A stretch of 64,000 nt of DNA from Rattus norvegicus. Its lineage: Eukaryota; Chordata; Mammalia; Rodentia; Muridae. The notes beneath the pieces were generated by a model. It was not told the origin of the DNA. It searched no databases and was given only the letters and a program-made list of their open reading frames with translations. The position numbers were made by a program, and so were the translations under genes. The stretch covers positions 22,285,001-22,349,000 of the forward strand of contig NC_086028.1 in NCBI RefSeq assembly GCF_036323735.1, written 5' to 3'. Of the stretch, positions 33,061 through 46,838 are shown piece after piece; position 1 is the stretch's first letter; each line of letters opens with the position of its first letter.

Positions 33061-35999
33061 AAACTCTATTATCGTATGGGGGGATCGGCATGATTTCTTA
33101 AGTGGTCAGAATCTAAATAAACACTGAGGTGATTCTGTGGCATGCTTTTGGTTTCCCACTCACCCAGTTCCCCAATTCATTTGCTGTAGCTTGGTCATCC
33201 TGGTCAGAGAGAGGTTTGCGTTCCTGCAGTGCTGACCACTGTCTGCCCCACTGTGCTGGCTTCCTAGGCTTTCTTAACTACTGAAGTCAAAGTAATGAGA
33301 TGCAAATAGGAGCTTTTGCTGGGAGACAGGTAATGTGGTAAGGCACAGGATGGTAGGAAGCCACTTTTAGCAATTGGTGCAACAGCAAAAAAGGAAGGCT
33401 AAGAATAGAATTTTTAGTCTTTGCCTTTCTGGTCAAACAGCTGAGACTAAGCAGGTCCAGTATCTGAGATCTCAAGGAAACCTAGAAATCTCATAGGAGC
33501 CATAGAAGGAAGGGGCTCAATAAGTAAACCTTGTAGCAAATACCTTGTGTACTGAATCCCCTTTCCCCATGACAGACCGTCAAAGAGAAATTACTGTCTA
33601 CATTTCAAAACTGTAGAAAAGGAAGTGTATCAGGTCATCTGGCTGCTAGTCAGATCTAAGACTTCAACCTAAAGTTATCTGACCTAAGACCTGTTTTTAC
33701 AAATTCCACGATAAATGAGGCAATACATGAATGACATTCAGAGTCATACCTGAGTCCTAGTATGTGTTCGATAAATGATTTTTTCTATTCTTTATTTGCT
33801 GATCTAAACCGTTGGGTCCATCTTGGCTACAATTATCTTGCTGAAAACAATGGATTGAAGCTATTTATGCACTGATATGGCCTAGGCAGAGGACAATAAG
33901 GTGACCCTGACACTTGACTATGGAATATAATCTTCTAGCAGTTGGACCTTTTGAAGACAGGACTGCTAGAGATCATGAGGGGACACAGCAGGACTAATGA
34001 CTACTGATGAACTTACACCCTTGTGTTGAAAGCTTCATGCTAATTATATGTGGAGGGCACGACTTCAAAGTTTCTGAAAAATATATTGCAATTAGTAAAT
34101 GTTTCTAAACTCAAGTATTGTTTCTGAGTAAATTTGATACTTAAAGAAAAATATGTACCTTTCATTAAGGATATCAAGTGGGCTGATTTCTCTGTTCTGT
34201 AGTCATATAATATGCAGCACCCCAAAAGGCACGTTCTCTGTGTTCTATATGAGAAAAGCTGGCCTGCAAAGAGATTGGATAGCTTGTTATAGGTCGCACA
34301 AGTTGGAAAGGACAAAGTCAGAAGTACCACTCTCTCCAGAATTCACTCCATACATACCAGCACTGATCATTTACTTGGCTAGCAATATATTCATTTAGGA
34401 GGCATCAAAGTAATTAATATAGCACTCCAGGGAACCAAATCTTAAAATTGTTAATTGTAGGGGAACAGATCTCTTTTAGAATGCATGGCATAGCTCTTCT
34501 CTTTCCTTAGTGTACACACTGGATAATTCTCTGTATTCTTTTCATAGCATATGGCCTTTATTCTCCTCATCAGTCACTGTACCATTTCACAGGTGGGAGA
34601 CCCAGTAGGTTGGAGGATAAATGAATACAGTCCCTGCACTAAGAATGTATTTCCATGAAGAAAACTTCTTTAGTATTAACTCACTTCATTGTTATTTTTT
34701 TCTTTAAACCTTGAAAAGAATGTTTGCATATCAGACTTTGAGAAAACTCTAACAAGACAACTTTCTATTAAAAAAAGTATTAACAAGTCAGAACTCAAAA
34801 TAGCAGTCTTCCAACTCATGTCTTCCTCCTCTAGGAAATGACCTTTCTTTCAGGGTAAGCTCACCCTCCTCTGAGTTGTCAAGGGTTCCCATGTGCAGTG
34901 TAATATTACTCTACCAGTAATACAAGAACACGAAGAGAAAGATATGACCTGCCTGGTTCATTCACCAATGACCCCCACTCTGTGCTTTACTGGTGGGGAC
35001 AGAGTATATGGTTCTGAATGATTTTAAAGAAGACATTTCAGATCCCGCAGTTGCCTATGACCAGATGTTATAGTCACTCAGCTGGAACACACATCCTAAT
35101 TACGACAAAAGATGCAGATAATTCAAGAACGATTATGAATAAGAAACACAAACTTTTGTCTTAACTATATAGCAGTTCATCATTGTAACCAACCAGCCTA
35201 GCTCTTTGCTCCAAATCTCTTCCTTTTAAAGTTATGTGATCAAACATTCTTTTGATAGAATACTTCCCTATAAGATTCCAGTGCTACTGTAAAACTGAAA
35301 AATAATGTAAGATTGACATTTTTAACAAAATTAAAGCAAAAAAAATTACAAAATCATTCCTGTTACTCTCTCTGGCCCTACCTGGTGAAATCTTCCTGGC
35401 CCACACAGTGGAGTTGCCTCACCATACTCAGTAGATTCTCCCATCTCCAAAGGATGTCCCATCTATGAATTGCTCAGAAAAGCATATTTGAACTCGCTCT
35501 GTTAAGTACTTGGTATATTAGAGAGCTGAGGGATAATGATAGTGGCCCATTAGTTATCATTTATGGAAATCTAAAATGAATGGAAGATTAAGAGAGGTGC
35601 AATTTGACTAGCTTAAAATAAAACGTATGCATTTAATCAGCCATTTAAAACCGTCCAACTGTTGGCTGTATTCAGAAGTCTTCGCTTTAAACTAACCGTA
35701 AAATAGTTTTGTAGCTGTGTGCCTTATTGATTGATATTTCCTAGCTGAGTTTGGTTTCCTGCTCTGTCTCGTTTGAAAGTTTTACAGTTAACCGGAATAC
35801 AATGTTCATCTAATTACTGTTATTTATACAGTCATTCCATTTCCTTTTCCTCCTTCACTCTTCTTTCCTTTTTTTTTTTTGTTACTCTTCATTTCTTCCC
35901 ATTTGGTTACAATATATAGCTTGCCTGAGTTGTTACAAAGTAAAATAGGAATTGATTTTCTTAGAAGCTGATTTTAATATTTCCCTTTATATCTGGACT
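33061..35999. other. Intergenic, mostly unique
   Basis: Only a weak MIR (34245-34335) is recognised. Frames up to 96 aa are unsupported. Confidence 0.55.
34245..34335 (-). mobile_element. Possible MIR SINE fragment
   Basis: 'GCAAAGAGATTGGATAGCTTG' then 'GTCGCACAAGTTGGAAAGGA' resembles the antisense MIR core (gaggttaag...cacacagctag...). Confidence 0.45.
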
Positions 36000-36330
36000 A
36001 TCCACTCGGGGATGCATATTAAGCAGCATTTCTCTGTCCGTCGTGAGTGATAACATGTGCGGTCCATGCTAGCATGGTTGTGCTTTCCGTTGTACTAGGA
36101 TGGATGGCTTCATGCCATCCCCAATTAGCCCCACCCCCCATCATCTGTCCTGATTAGCACAAAGTAGGATTAGGTGAAAATGATGATTCATGTGCTCAGA
36201 GGCTGAGGAAGAAAGCAGGACCGGGCCAGCCCTTTCATTAATGTCCCAGCACCTGCTCCTGTGCAGATCGGTCCAGTGATGGATGTGCTTTTAATATGGC
36301 GTCCACGAGCCCTGGGGGTGATGGAGATTT
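36000..36330. promoter_or_regulatory. Candidate conserved non-coding element
   Basis: A repeat-free stretch with unusual CpG retention (36008, 36038, 36060, 36089 and 36300), CCCAATTAGCC at about 36120, and CATTAATG near 36236. No ORF of note. Function is inference. Confidence 0.22.
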
Positions 36331-36990
36331 AGGTGGCTTGTTAAAGAGCTGTCCTCTCTGTCCTGTCCTTCAGGCAAGACTTCTTCCCGACATGCCTATG
36401 TGGCATGTTCCCTCGTCTTTTCATGGTTGCTTCTACAAAGTATAGCACATCTTCTTTAGTGCTCTTTAGACTCCCTTCTAAGCCTTTTCTCTGCTCCTCC
36501 CTGAAATCTCCACCTTTTGACTGAGCAACTTGATTTTTGCCATAGCAGCAGCAGCTTACCCCAAAGCTTGCTCTGAGTCTGGGAAGCATCTGTGTTCTCC
36601 TCCTGTCAGAGGACTACCTGGAATTAGAACTAAGGCTTGCTCAGCTGGGAGCTTGTCACACAGGTACAGAGAACTCGATCTTCACCTCATCCCTTCAGCA
36701 CCACAACTCGGAGAATCGTCGTCATCCAATATATAGATAGAAATCATAAAACATACCTGTTTAGCTGGCTTGGCATGACCACTAACCGTCAAGGATCCAC
36801 TTGCATTTGTACCATAGTATGCATTATCTCTACCTTAAATACTTCAAACTCTTATTGTTTTATGCTATCAAACTCTTTTTATTCCGTGTGTACAAGAAAT
36901 AATTGTGAAAAGCTGTCATTTGCTGGTTTTCATTTTCTAACAATACTTGACATTAGACATGCATAAAGAGTATCCTGTCAGCTTCTCAGT

Positions 36991-37039
<49 letters not shown>

Positions 37040-37730
37040 CTATTGGCTCTCATGGGTCTTCAGACTACTTTACTCAGCTTCTTAAAATTGGAAATGCTGC
37101 ATGCGCTGCAAAGAATGGCCATTTGGAGGGGTGTTTGGATGCGGTGAATTGGAGTTTATTTTTTCCTTCCACTATTATAAAAATCATATCCCATTTATGA
37201 ATACTGAGGAGTTTGATCATAACTTATGTTCAGTTAAGATGAAGGCTAATAACAACATACAGTCTTTTATAATGGCTAACAGTGAAGGCAAAGACGTATC
37301 AAGAAAGAAAGCAGCATGGGGGTGATTCTGCTAAGAGTGGCTTAAAAGCCTTTATTGTATGCCTGCCATCCAAGGGGGAGGCTGACGCCAAGCACATTGC
37401 TGAAATGAGAACTGTTTAAACTACAAAAGGCAAGTCATCTCGATGTGGATGTCTGTAAGTCCCAAGGTCATTTACAAAGGCAATCAGGGTGGTGAAACAT
37501 TGGCGAGACCAACAACCATATCTTTCCATTTGAGATGCTCTGGGAGAAAAGACTGACCTATTTCACCAGAAGACATTTTTCTTCTGCCTTAGGATGGATG
37601 CAAATTTGGGGGTAAGAAGCAGTAAAGACGGATATGGTATCTATGTCATTGCCTTTGAACCAGAAGAAATTTTATTCCAAGTTCTTTTTTGGGGGTGGGG
37701 TACAAACTGACAGGCAATTTTAAGGACTAT

Positions 37731-37732
<2 letters not shown>
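36331..37732. other. Intergenic, mostly unique
   Basis: Holds one CA microsatellite. The 109-aa frame at 36637-36966 has no recognisable domain. Confidence 0.55.
36993..37037. repeat. (CA)n microsatellite
   Basis: A pure CA run of about 45 bp. Confidence 0.97.
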
Positions 37733-37776
<44 letters not shown>

Positions 37777-38145
37777 GCTTGAGATTGCACACACTCTACT
37801 GTGCATTCTCTTGTGCACTCTGCTTTTTTTATTGGGGTTTTCTTTTCTTGAAGTCCCACACTCATGCACACCTCTGCTCATCACCCTTTCATTCTCACAC
37901 ACGCTTTTCATGCATACCTCACACATATCTCATACACACCACAAGCACTCTCCTTTCACTCGCACACAATCTTCATACACACCTCACATTCTCTCTTCAC
38001 TTAGTCTTCACATGTCCTTCTCATGCTCTCTCACTCGCTCTCACATTTGCTCTCAGACTCGCTCTCTCATTGGCTCCCTCATGCCCTCTCTCATTTTCTA
38101 TTCACGTGCTCTCTCTCACTCTCTCTCTCTTGTGCTCTCCAGCCT
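37733..38145. repeat. (CT)n microsatellite plus CT/CA-rich low-complexity tail
   Basis: Pure CT at 37733-37773, then about 350 bp of CTCA/CTCT-biased sequence with few purine runs. The 217-aa Leu/Ser/His-rich plus-strand frame over it is a product of this bias. Confidence 0.9.
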
Positions 38146-38534
38146 TTCTCTTGCCCCAGTCCTTTATTGATAATCCAAAAGCAGGTGGAAAAAAGACATT
38201 GTATAATTATTGCCAAATCAAATTCAAAAGAATAACCACATCCCACAAAGAACTAAGGTATTCTAAGTTCTTAAATAAGCAAACCCTAATATACAACCCT
38301 GGTGTAGTCGTCATCATGGACTGCTTCATTGTAAAATTTTGAAAACATTCTCCATCTGTTTTGAACACGTATCTTTTTAAAATCCGACAACATTTTATAA
38401 ATAAGGAAAATAAAGGAACTGAGAGGGCAGGAAGGAGCAGAGAGTTTAATACATCTGATCAACTCTAAATTATAGAGTGAGATAAAGGTATAACACTAAA
38501 GACAATTGACTCAAATCCACTGAAATTGTTATCT

Positions 38535-38640
38535 TGTCTTTTGTTTTCATTTCCTCACCTGAGCAATGGGATGGTAATTCTAGTTTCCATGCAAGATTAC
38601 TATGAGAATTAAATGACGTATGGCACATAAAATAATATAA
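38535..38640 (+). mobile_element. MIR SINE fragment
   Basis: 'TTCATTTCCTCACCTGAGCA' (38546), then 'TTACTATGAGAATTAAATGA' (38598), matches MIR 3' sequence. Confidence 0.7.
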
Positions 38641-38684
38641 GCAGATGGCGACCGAGCTGACGTTTGCAATCTAACAGAGTGTGT

Positions 38685-38990
38685 TAGATAATACCCTGGG
38701 TTAAGAGTTTTGCTGTGACTTGGATCTCCTCCATACACCTCCATGTTGAAGGTTTGGGCACCAGCCTGCAGCACTAATGGGAGGCAAGTGCAATTATTCA
38801 GAGGGTAAGACTTAATCCAGAAAAAATGGAAGTCATCATTTTCCTGAAAGGGACACTGAAACCCCAGCCTCTTCCTCGCTCCTTTAGCAACATTTGAGAG
38901 TTTTGACCCACTGCCTACTGCCTGTTGTGATGGTCTGCCCTGCCACAGGCCCTGAAGCAACAGGCCAACTGATCCTGTAGAGATTTTCAA
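38685..38990. mobile_element. Probable old interspersed repeat (MER-type)
   Basis: 'TTGCTGTGACTTGGATCTCC' (38710), 'CCATGTTGAAGGTTTGGGCA' (38741) and 'TGCCACAGGCCCTGAAGCAA' (38941) resemble a dispersed mammalian repeat with this order that I cannot name with certainty. The 136-aa minus-strand frame across it is probably chance. Confidence 0.45.
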
Positions 38991-39559
38991 AATTGGCCTA
39001 TTAGGAGTGGGGGCTGATGAAAGGAGATAAAGCTCCCAAGGGGCAAGCAGGATTTGTGTTCAAAGTGAGGTCTGATGATCAATGTCATAATTCTGATTCC
39101 ATAATGTGGCTGAAGAAAAGATTCTGGTTTCCATAAGGTGATTACTCCCCTTTTAAATAACATAGCTTTACACTCCTAAGACATTTCCCTTGTTTGGGGA
39201 TGGTCTGTCCCTTCTTGAGCTTCAGTTGGTCCTGTAATTTAAGATACCTGTGGGCTTAAGACAGTGATTGTAAAACTATAGGTAATTTCGGGGAATCTGG
39301 AGTAGAACATTATAAAAAGTTGACACTAAGACACCTCAGTTGCTCCTGTCCTTGCGTTTCTGCCTTGAAAAGAGAATGGGCTGTGTCTCACCAGTGGATA
39401 GCTCCATACTTCTTCAGTGATTAACGTACTCATGAGCCGAGTTAGAGAGGTGACTGATCCAAAGTAAAGAAGATGATAGAAAATGAATTCAGAGATGCCA
39501 GGCTTTTATCTTGCTTCTAGTTATCATGTGTCCTCAAGTGAGAAGTCAGTGCTTTTTCT

Positions 39560-39690
39560 AAGTAAGAGCAGTTGTAAGTATCTATTATCCCCATTTTACA
39601 AATGGACAAATATATTCAGGGACATAAAATAACCCTCCATAGTTTCAGTGCTAGAGAGCAGTGGCGGAGACGCTCCAATCCTTTTCTGTA
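39560..39690 (-). mobile_element. MIR SINE fragment
   Basis: 'TATTATCCCCATTTTACAAA' (39583), 'TGGACAAATATATTCAGGGA' and 'CTAGAGAGCAGTGGCGGAGA' follow antisense MIR order. Confidence 0.65.
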
Positions 39691-41703
39691 TTGCTACAGA
39701 AAACCAATTCTATGACATAACAATTGGTCCATTCCTTGACCTGTCAAAGGGTTTTGAAACACTTGGGCTACTTAGAAAGTGAAAGGAACCAAAGTCTTTT
39801 TAAAAGTTAAGAGTATAACTTTCCTCCCCTGCAAACTAGAATGGTCTACTTTAGATGTTTGTATCTTATTTTTGAGGTGATAATGCTGAAATAAATGGCT
39901 GTAAAAGGCCTGTACTTTCTTGGGCACACAGAAATGTACTTGGCATGAATTGCAAGTGCAATTGTAGTGGTATTGGGGGGGAAGAAGAGAAGTAAAGAGA
40001 AAAGCCTGTAGTGTAATATAACTGTTGCCATCTGCCTTAGGTAAAATTCTGTTATTTTGAGCTCCTGTTGGATGCTGGTTTCTGCTGCACTGAAGGAATG
40101 GAACCCACATGTCACACAGCAGCTGCACTAGAACTGGTCAGCGTGGGTGATGGCGACTGAAAGACAAGCCTTTGGCATCTAAGATCCTCGTCAGTGTCTC
40201 TATTTGTGCTTTTCCCTTTCCCCTCACGACCTGCCAATTCCATGTCTTCAGGTGAGAAGTATACATATAAAGAATTTGATTTTATATGTGTCAGGACAGG
40301 TAGTTTGTAAATCCAGACTGGGGACCAAGGGAAAATTGCTACTACATTCACAACCCCCTTTGACACCATCTTCAAAAGAAGCATAGGACAGAGCCAGAAG
40401 CATTTCATCATTGCTAATAAAAGAAGGCCAGAAGCTTCCCAAGAAACCCTTTTGAACTCTATCTCTGACCACTTACATATGGGTATTCATGTGCTACCCA
40501 AACAAAGCAAAGTAAGTCTCACTGACAAGTGACAAGTGTCTTTTTTTCCCTCCTTGCTTTTTGTAGACTCAGAGGTTTCAGAAAAATCCTGTCTTTCTTA
40601 CTATCATTGGACTTCAATGCCATTTGTTTCCATGCTAAGAAGGAAATGAGTATATTCAGAAAGATGCTGGTTTTTACCTTTTTGTCTTTTGGACATCTCA
40701 GTAGCCTGATAGTGTTTCTCATGAAGCAGACAAGAGAAGGTCAGCAGAGATCTGGCAAGTCATTTATTTTTCATTGTAGTATCTTCCAATTTCCTCTACT
40801 ATGTGCCATGACTCTAAAATACTCTTTCTTCTCTGCCTAGCCTGGCTATAGAAGGTCTAGGCTGCAAGGCAGAAGGACATCATGTGTTTTCCAGCTGTGT
40901 ACCCTGAAGCTGATAGGTCTGGGGAACTTAAAAGCTAGGAAGGAGAGTTAATCTAAGCCTCCTCGGTGAAAGGCGTGAGAGAAAGGAATCTCTGTTAGAA
41001 AGCAAGAATGTCATCATATTCTGCTGTTTCCTCCATATCGAACCCTCTCGATTTTGCCTCTCCTTTCTTGGGGAGGGAGAGCATATCCACAGTGCAATAT
41101 TTGACAAGGGGGGTAAGGTGAGAGAAGGAGAATACATTTCTTCCTTAGTACCTAATGCCACAGACAGTATGTGCAGAAGTAGGAAATGTGTCTGAATAAC
41201 TGTATCAAGCCATGCTGAACATTGTCCAATGAGTCACAATTGCTTGAGATCCTAGCAAACACAAGTGAACAATGTAGTTATTGTGTACTGAATGATTTGA
41301 GTCCCACAAAATACTTAAAAGAAAACCCAGGGATTCAGTATAAAGGAAGACGGTATAGGTAGAGAGAAGATCAAAGGTTTACTTAAAAATCCCAACAAAT
41401 AAATTGCTGTTAAGGATATAATCTATGGTATTTGACACAACAGGAGATGCTGAAGTTTGAACAATAGCAGAAGTGAAGATAAGCCTTTTTACAAAGAGCA
41501 TAGTACATTGGGTAGAGGATATTTTATCATATGGAGGTCTTTACAATTGGGATCAGTACAGACTGGAGTCTAAGTAGACCTACTGTGATCTAGGCATTGT
41601 CTATGAAAACATGAATGCTCAGATGACTGGAGGAATTCTGAAGACAAGCAGGGTACATAAGTGCATAGCCCAGTTTCTCCCTTTACAGGTAACCACAGAG
41701 TTT

Positions 41704-41708
<5 letters not shown>
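39691..41708. other. Intergenic, mostly unique
   Basis: Frames of 118 aa (39772-40128, minus) and 103 aa (40529-40840, plus) overlap other frames and show no domain. No repeat recognised. Confidence 0.55.
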
Positions 41709-41762
<54 letters not shown>

Positions 41763-41779
41763 CCTCCCTCCCTCCCTCC

Positions 41780-41873
<94 letters not shown>
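41709..41873. repeat. Composite (CT)n-(CCCT)n-(CT)n-(CA)n microsatellite
   Basis: CT to 41759, CCCT units at about 41757-41783, CT to 41832, then CA to 41873. Confidence 0.97.
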
Positions 41874-41877
<4 letters not shown>

Positions 41878-42934
41878 AAATTATTCGAGACAGTAGACAA
41901 GTGTCAATTATGTTGCAAAAGGGCACACGCACAGTGAAAGGCCGCATGAAGCTGGAATTTGAGTGAGCTCTGGAAGGTCTGAAGGCACTTTACTGAAGGA
42001 AAGTTAGTGCAAAGTTCTTCAGATAAGAAGCTCATGAAGCAAAGACGTTTAAGTGGAAATGAGTAAGGTGTGAATAAGAAAATGTAGAATAGACTAAGAG
42101 AAGCATGTCTTACACAAGAAGGAAGACTTTAAAATATTTGGACATGCTAGATGATCGGATTGTTGAAATCAAGTTGAATAGGCTGGGCTTTCATCCAGTG
42201 GGGTTTCTGAAGCCATCTGATATTATTAACATCAATCATAATACTAACAACATTTCAGAAAATCAATTCTTAAGGGGTAGACACCATGCATTTTATAAAT
42301 AATAGTTCATTTGTTGACAGGGCCTTTGTGTGTGCATAGTGTATTATCTTTTATTTTATGAGACAAACTTGGGTAATTCCTCAGGTTTGTACGCAGAATA
42401 TAAAGAAGAGGCATCTGACCACAGAACTTTAGTTAACTCTCAGAAATGTAGTCAAGCCTCTCTGAGCTAGTGTAATTAGTGCGTGAAGCTTGTCTGGTCA
42501 TAATCTTAGATTACATAGGAGAGACTTGTCCATGGATTTCCCAGAACAGTCACGAATGTAGATGAAGGCACCATGCTAGCTCCTCTCATAACAGCTCACT
42601 ATGTATCACATACCCTTGCAAGTAGATTCTCCAATTCCCTCTCTAGCTCTGTCCCTTTTACTTCCTCCCCTTCTTCACAATTTGCGAAGTTCTTCTTCAC
42701 AAATACAGAACAACTTCCATAAAATGATGTTTCAGGGAACCCAGAAAGCCTCTCTTGTAAGATCACATACTGAGAACACCCAGATTCTTGTCTACATCAC
42801 CTGCCTCCTATATTATGTGTTAGCAAGATGTCACATAAAAGTCATAGCTCGCCATGTTTGGTCTCAGTATGGCCCATGAACTAGGACATTTCTCTATTTT
42901 TAAATAACCATTTTCAATGGAAATGATAAAATAT
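41874..42934. other. Intergenic, mostly unique
   Basis: Unassigned; the longest frame is 92 aa. Confidence 0.55.
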
Positions 42935-43150
42935 TTCAAGACTCACAAACACTGAAGGCTTTCCTACTACTCTACCCATAAATAAAACTTTATTAAAACG
43001 TATGTTTATATGTTTAGATATTGCCATTGGCTGCTTTTACAAGGCACCAGTAGAACTGAATAGATGTGCCAAGGACTGTCTTGTGAACAAAGCCTAAAAT
43101 ATTTGCCTCCTGGCTTTTACAGATAAAAGTTTCTGATCCTGTCCTAAATT
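42935..43150. mobile_element. hAT-Charlie-type DNA transposon relic
   Basis: The sequence 'ATAAAACTTTATTAAAACGT' (42984), 'ATTGCCATTGGCTGCTTTTAC' shifted (43020), 'AAAGCCTAAAATATTTGCCT' (43090) and 'TTTACAGATAAAAGTTTCTG' (43117) follows the well-known eutherian hAT-Charlie repeat ending in a 'CTTTACAGAAAAAGTTTGC'-like segment. It is non-coding and shared with other placental mammals by family knowledge. Confidence 0.65.
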
Positions 43151-46100
43151 GAGATGCTTCTATTCTGCCACCATAGCCTCTCATTGTGCTGTATTATGCT
43201 GAATGCACACGATGGACTGTGTGCAGGAAGGTCATAGAGAGGACAAGAGCCTTGCAGAAAGGAAAGGAAGAATGGCACCCGTCACTTTTAATTTGAGATT
43301 TGTAATCAATGACATATAGGCAGCTGCTTATTTCCTCTTAGGCAATAGACCTGAAATGCAAATGCCGAATGGCTGGGGAAAATGTGCTCCTTGGGATATT
43401 TTAGTGGTATTTTTGTGAAAAAGGATTTTCCAGTGGGTCAGAGACAAGAAGCACACGTGAATAATCAGGTGTTAAAAGTCTCACAGAGCTTGGATGTTTA
43501 TATAAAAGATAGTAATGTGCCTAATCTAATTCTTCAGCCACCCATTTCTCTGTGAGGATATTTAAGAACAAAATCAACATATGAACTTTATGTCTGTCTG
43601 TCCAGATGCTAAACAGCTGGCTTTACTACCTGACACCTGACAGATGGCATCTGTCATCAACTTATTTTAGCGAAAGTCAAAAGCATCTCTCTCTCACATC
43701 CTTTAACTTCTACTTTTGTCCCTTTTGCAATGGACTCAAATCAAACCTGCACTCTACTAATTCCTTATTCAAAGTGTTTATCTTTTGGCGTTTGGCAGCA
43801 ACCTATACCAGATTTAGATCCACAAGTTAGAACAATTGAAAACATCGATCACTTTTGTGTCTGCTCTGTTGCAAGATCTCAAAAATTAAGGCAGGGAATG
43901 GAAAATATATTGATCTAGTTATTTCAGAACAACAGCCAACAGAGTTTCATACTCATCTACTAATTACCAATCAGCTAGTGATACATGACAGGCTTCAGTC
44001 GCTGTCAGCTCTACATCATCGTACCTAAGTAAAAGTACCGATTCTGGAATTTTAAATCTCTCAGTCTGAAAACCCTTCCTCCCCCCCCCTTGTTTTCTCT
44101 CTCTTTTATTTCCACCCTTTGAGTTAATGTGTCATAATGTCAAGGTTGTGTCAACCAATAAGTTGATAGGTCAAAGTGCCAATCAGTTTACCAATGTAAA
44201 AAAATAAATGTGTCCCCTCCCCCCTAAACTGCAGTCGACTTAACCTCATTTAAAAACAAAATAAAGTGCTGAAATCAGACAGAAAGAAAATATGGGCACA
44301 ATCAGTTGTCCACACTATCTACTAGCTGAAAAGAGAGGGAGGAGAGGAGGGAGGGAGGAAGGGAGGGGGGAAACCATGCCAAAAGCTTTTAAGGATATTC
44401 TTTGTGATGTTTAGCCATTAGGGTCAATCTGCCAAGGTAATTATTCCCTGAGAGTTTTGGACTGCAGTCTCCCTTTCTTTCTGTGCTAGAGAAAGTCAAG
44501 GGATATGCCCCATGCCCAACCCTGCTTTCTGGTTCTGAGTGAAGTTTTCTGGATGTCAGCTTATGCCCCAGTTCCTTTGAGGGATTAGGAACCTAAATGT
44601 TCTTCCACATTGGCTCTTCTTTTCATTTTGAGATTCCCATTGAGCACAGTCAAAAGAGTAACCTCCGTTGCAGTTGGTAGGAGGAAATGAAGGGGATTCA
44701 CGGAAAAAGGGTCAATGGATTCTAGCACTTGAAAGGGGTCAGGGCTAAAATGATAGGCATAGTCAAACAAATTCTTGTTGCATAATTTCTTCATCTGTCC
44801 TTCTTCTACCTGAGCCTAGATAAAAAGGAATACATTAATTGAATAAATAATATTTCTCCAACATAAGTTAAGACTATTTGTCAAGTGTACAGAGATTCTG
44901 TAGCCAATAAGTCATTTCCCTTAAAATTATAGTTGATTCACATTTTTGTCTCAGTTTATCATTTTTAATAAATAGTAATTAGGAGGGCAAGCCTGGGATG
45001 CAAAGAGCTTTGCTTTATATTTAGAAGGGATATTCAAAAAATCTAAATCCAAGTGGTTAAGACAAAGGGGAACCAGCAAAGGTAAAGGGCCTTGATACTC
45101 AAATCTGTAGACATGAGTAGAGTCTCTGGATCCCATGGAAAGGAGAAAAGAAGGAAATAACTTCACATGTTTATTGCCTACCCATGCAGAAGCTACCATG
45201 ACGATTGAATACTACCCCATCTCAATCCCAATATGCAGACAATAATAAGCAAAAAGTTTAAAAACTAAAAAAGGAAGAAGAGGAGGAGAAGGAAAAAAGA
45301 CAAAAATAAAAGAAAGAACAAAGAAAAGAAAAATTCCAAAAGATCAGAATAAAAACTCACACATTATTTTAGGGTGAGAGAAACAAAGAGCTGTGGAATT
45401 TATCTTCTAAACTAGTTCTAGCAGTAGATTATTAACACAGATGGCTTTAGAAATGAGACAATCATTGTCAACATCCATAAATATACAACAAACAAATCAT
45501 GACAAATAAAGTTAATATCCTTTGACAGAAAAGAAACCACTAGCCTGATTGATCAATGGAGCACTCCAGAGATGTTGTATCTGTATTTCAATGAAACAGA
45601 TGACAAAGACGTCCATGATATTCTAGTCACCAAAGGGACAATGTGGACCAGATAATTCTGTGCTACATCCATCAGGATCCTTTTGGCAGAGGACATAAGA
45701 TTAGTGCCAACTGGCTAAGGCACAAGAACTGCTATTATGACTCATGTAACAGCCTAAGCCTGGCTCTGATTCCAGAATAGACTGCAAATATGCAGGAGAC
45801 TTAATCTTTCTTTATGTCATGGCTTAACTCTTGCCTCCAATGTGAATAAGTTGAAGTGGACCTCTACACATAGTAGCTCCTTTCACTGCCATTCTGTTTC
45901 CTCAGTTTCTGTTTCAGCCAGAGACTCTTTCTAACAAGTCTACCAAAGTCTTGGCTTTAATCTCACTAAGCTTTCTTAGAATATGTGTTCAATAATACAT
46001 CCAGCAGAAATTTAGATTCTCATTGACCACATTTGGTTGAATCACTTGGAACCAGAGTAGGATGTATACCCCAAATCATACAGAGTGAACATTGCAAAAC

Positions 46101-46696
46101 ACATAATGTTCTCATGGAAATATGTATTGCCAGATGGAGAAGAAGAAAAGGAATGTTAGACATCAGCAGATGCTTTCTATACACAGTTAAGTATGGGACT
46201 GCTGTGTTCATAGTTTGTGTCATCTAGGAGAACTTTTTGATATATACTTTGATATATATTTTGACATGTAGCCTTTGGTTTAGTGCTTTAGTGATTTTGC
46301 TGAGTTGATATTCATGGTTTTTTCAGTTTATACAAGAGTATCAACTAATTCCTAGTTCCTGAGTGATTTTTAATATTGAATATCTTAATGATGACACAAA
46401 CATGACCTTTCCATATTAGACCAGTTGATGAATATCTAGATAATGGAACATATCATACGTAAGGTTTGCGTTAATGGCCAAACATCAGTTATATATAATG
46501 TCAAGTGTCAAGGAAACTTGGTAGAACAGTAATCAATTTGGAAGAAATAAAACATACAGACATTTTAGTTATCTACAAAATTTATGCAATAGTTAGTCCT
46601 AAAGGAAGTTTTAGGCTGTAGTATTTAAAAATGCAACATTCTTATAAATCAGAAAGGCAAATAGCAGGTTTTCTCTCATATATGGAGTCTAGCTTT
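43151..46696. other. Intergenic, mostly unique
   Basis: Holds a GGGA tract and an A/G-rich run (45265-45340). Otherwise no repeat or gene is recognised. Confidence 0.55.
44336..44371. repeat. G/A-rich (GGGA)n tract
   Basis: A short purine tract with repeated GGGA and GGA units. Confidence 0.85.
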
Positions 46697-46709
46697 AAAA
46701 TTAAAGGGG

Positions 46710-46787
46710 GTTGGGGATTTAGCTCAGTGGTAGAGCACTTGCCTAGCAAGCGCAAGACCCTCAGTTCAGTCCTCAGATCCCCCCCAA
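46710..46787 (+). mobile_element. ID SINE, slightly diverged
   Basis: An ID element with a clear A box (TTAGCTCAGTGGTAGAGC) and a weakened B-box region (AGTTCAGTCCTCAG). The first bases GGGG overlap the duplication. A 13-bp direct repeat AAAATTAAAGGGG flanks it (46697-46709 and 46788-46800). The tail is short. The right copy of the duplication runs directly into a TG microsatellite. Confidence 0.95.
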
Positions 46788-46797
46788 AAAATTAAAG

Positions 46798-46800
<3 letters not shown>

Positions 46801-46837
<37 letters not shown>
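46801..46837. repeat. (TG)n microsatellite
   Basis: It abuts the right duplication of the ID element at 46710. Confidence 0.97.

Positions 46838-46838
<1 letters not shown>

Noticed and set aside
37689..38342. 217-aa Leu/Ser/His-rich frame
   Set aside because: It follows the CT/CA composition bias; no domain, and codon content reflects the repeat.
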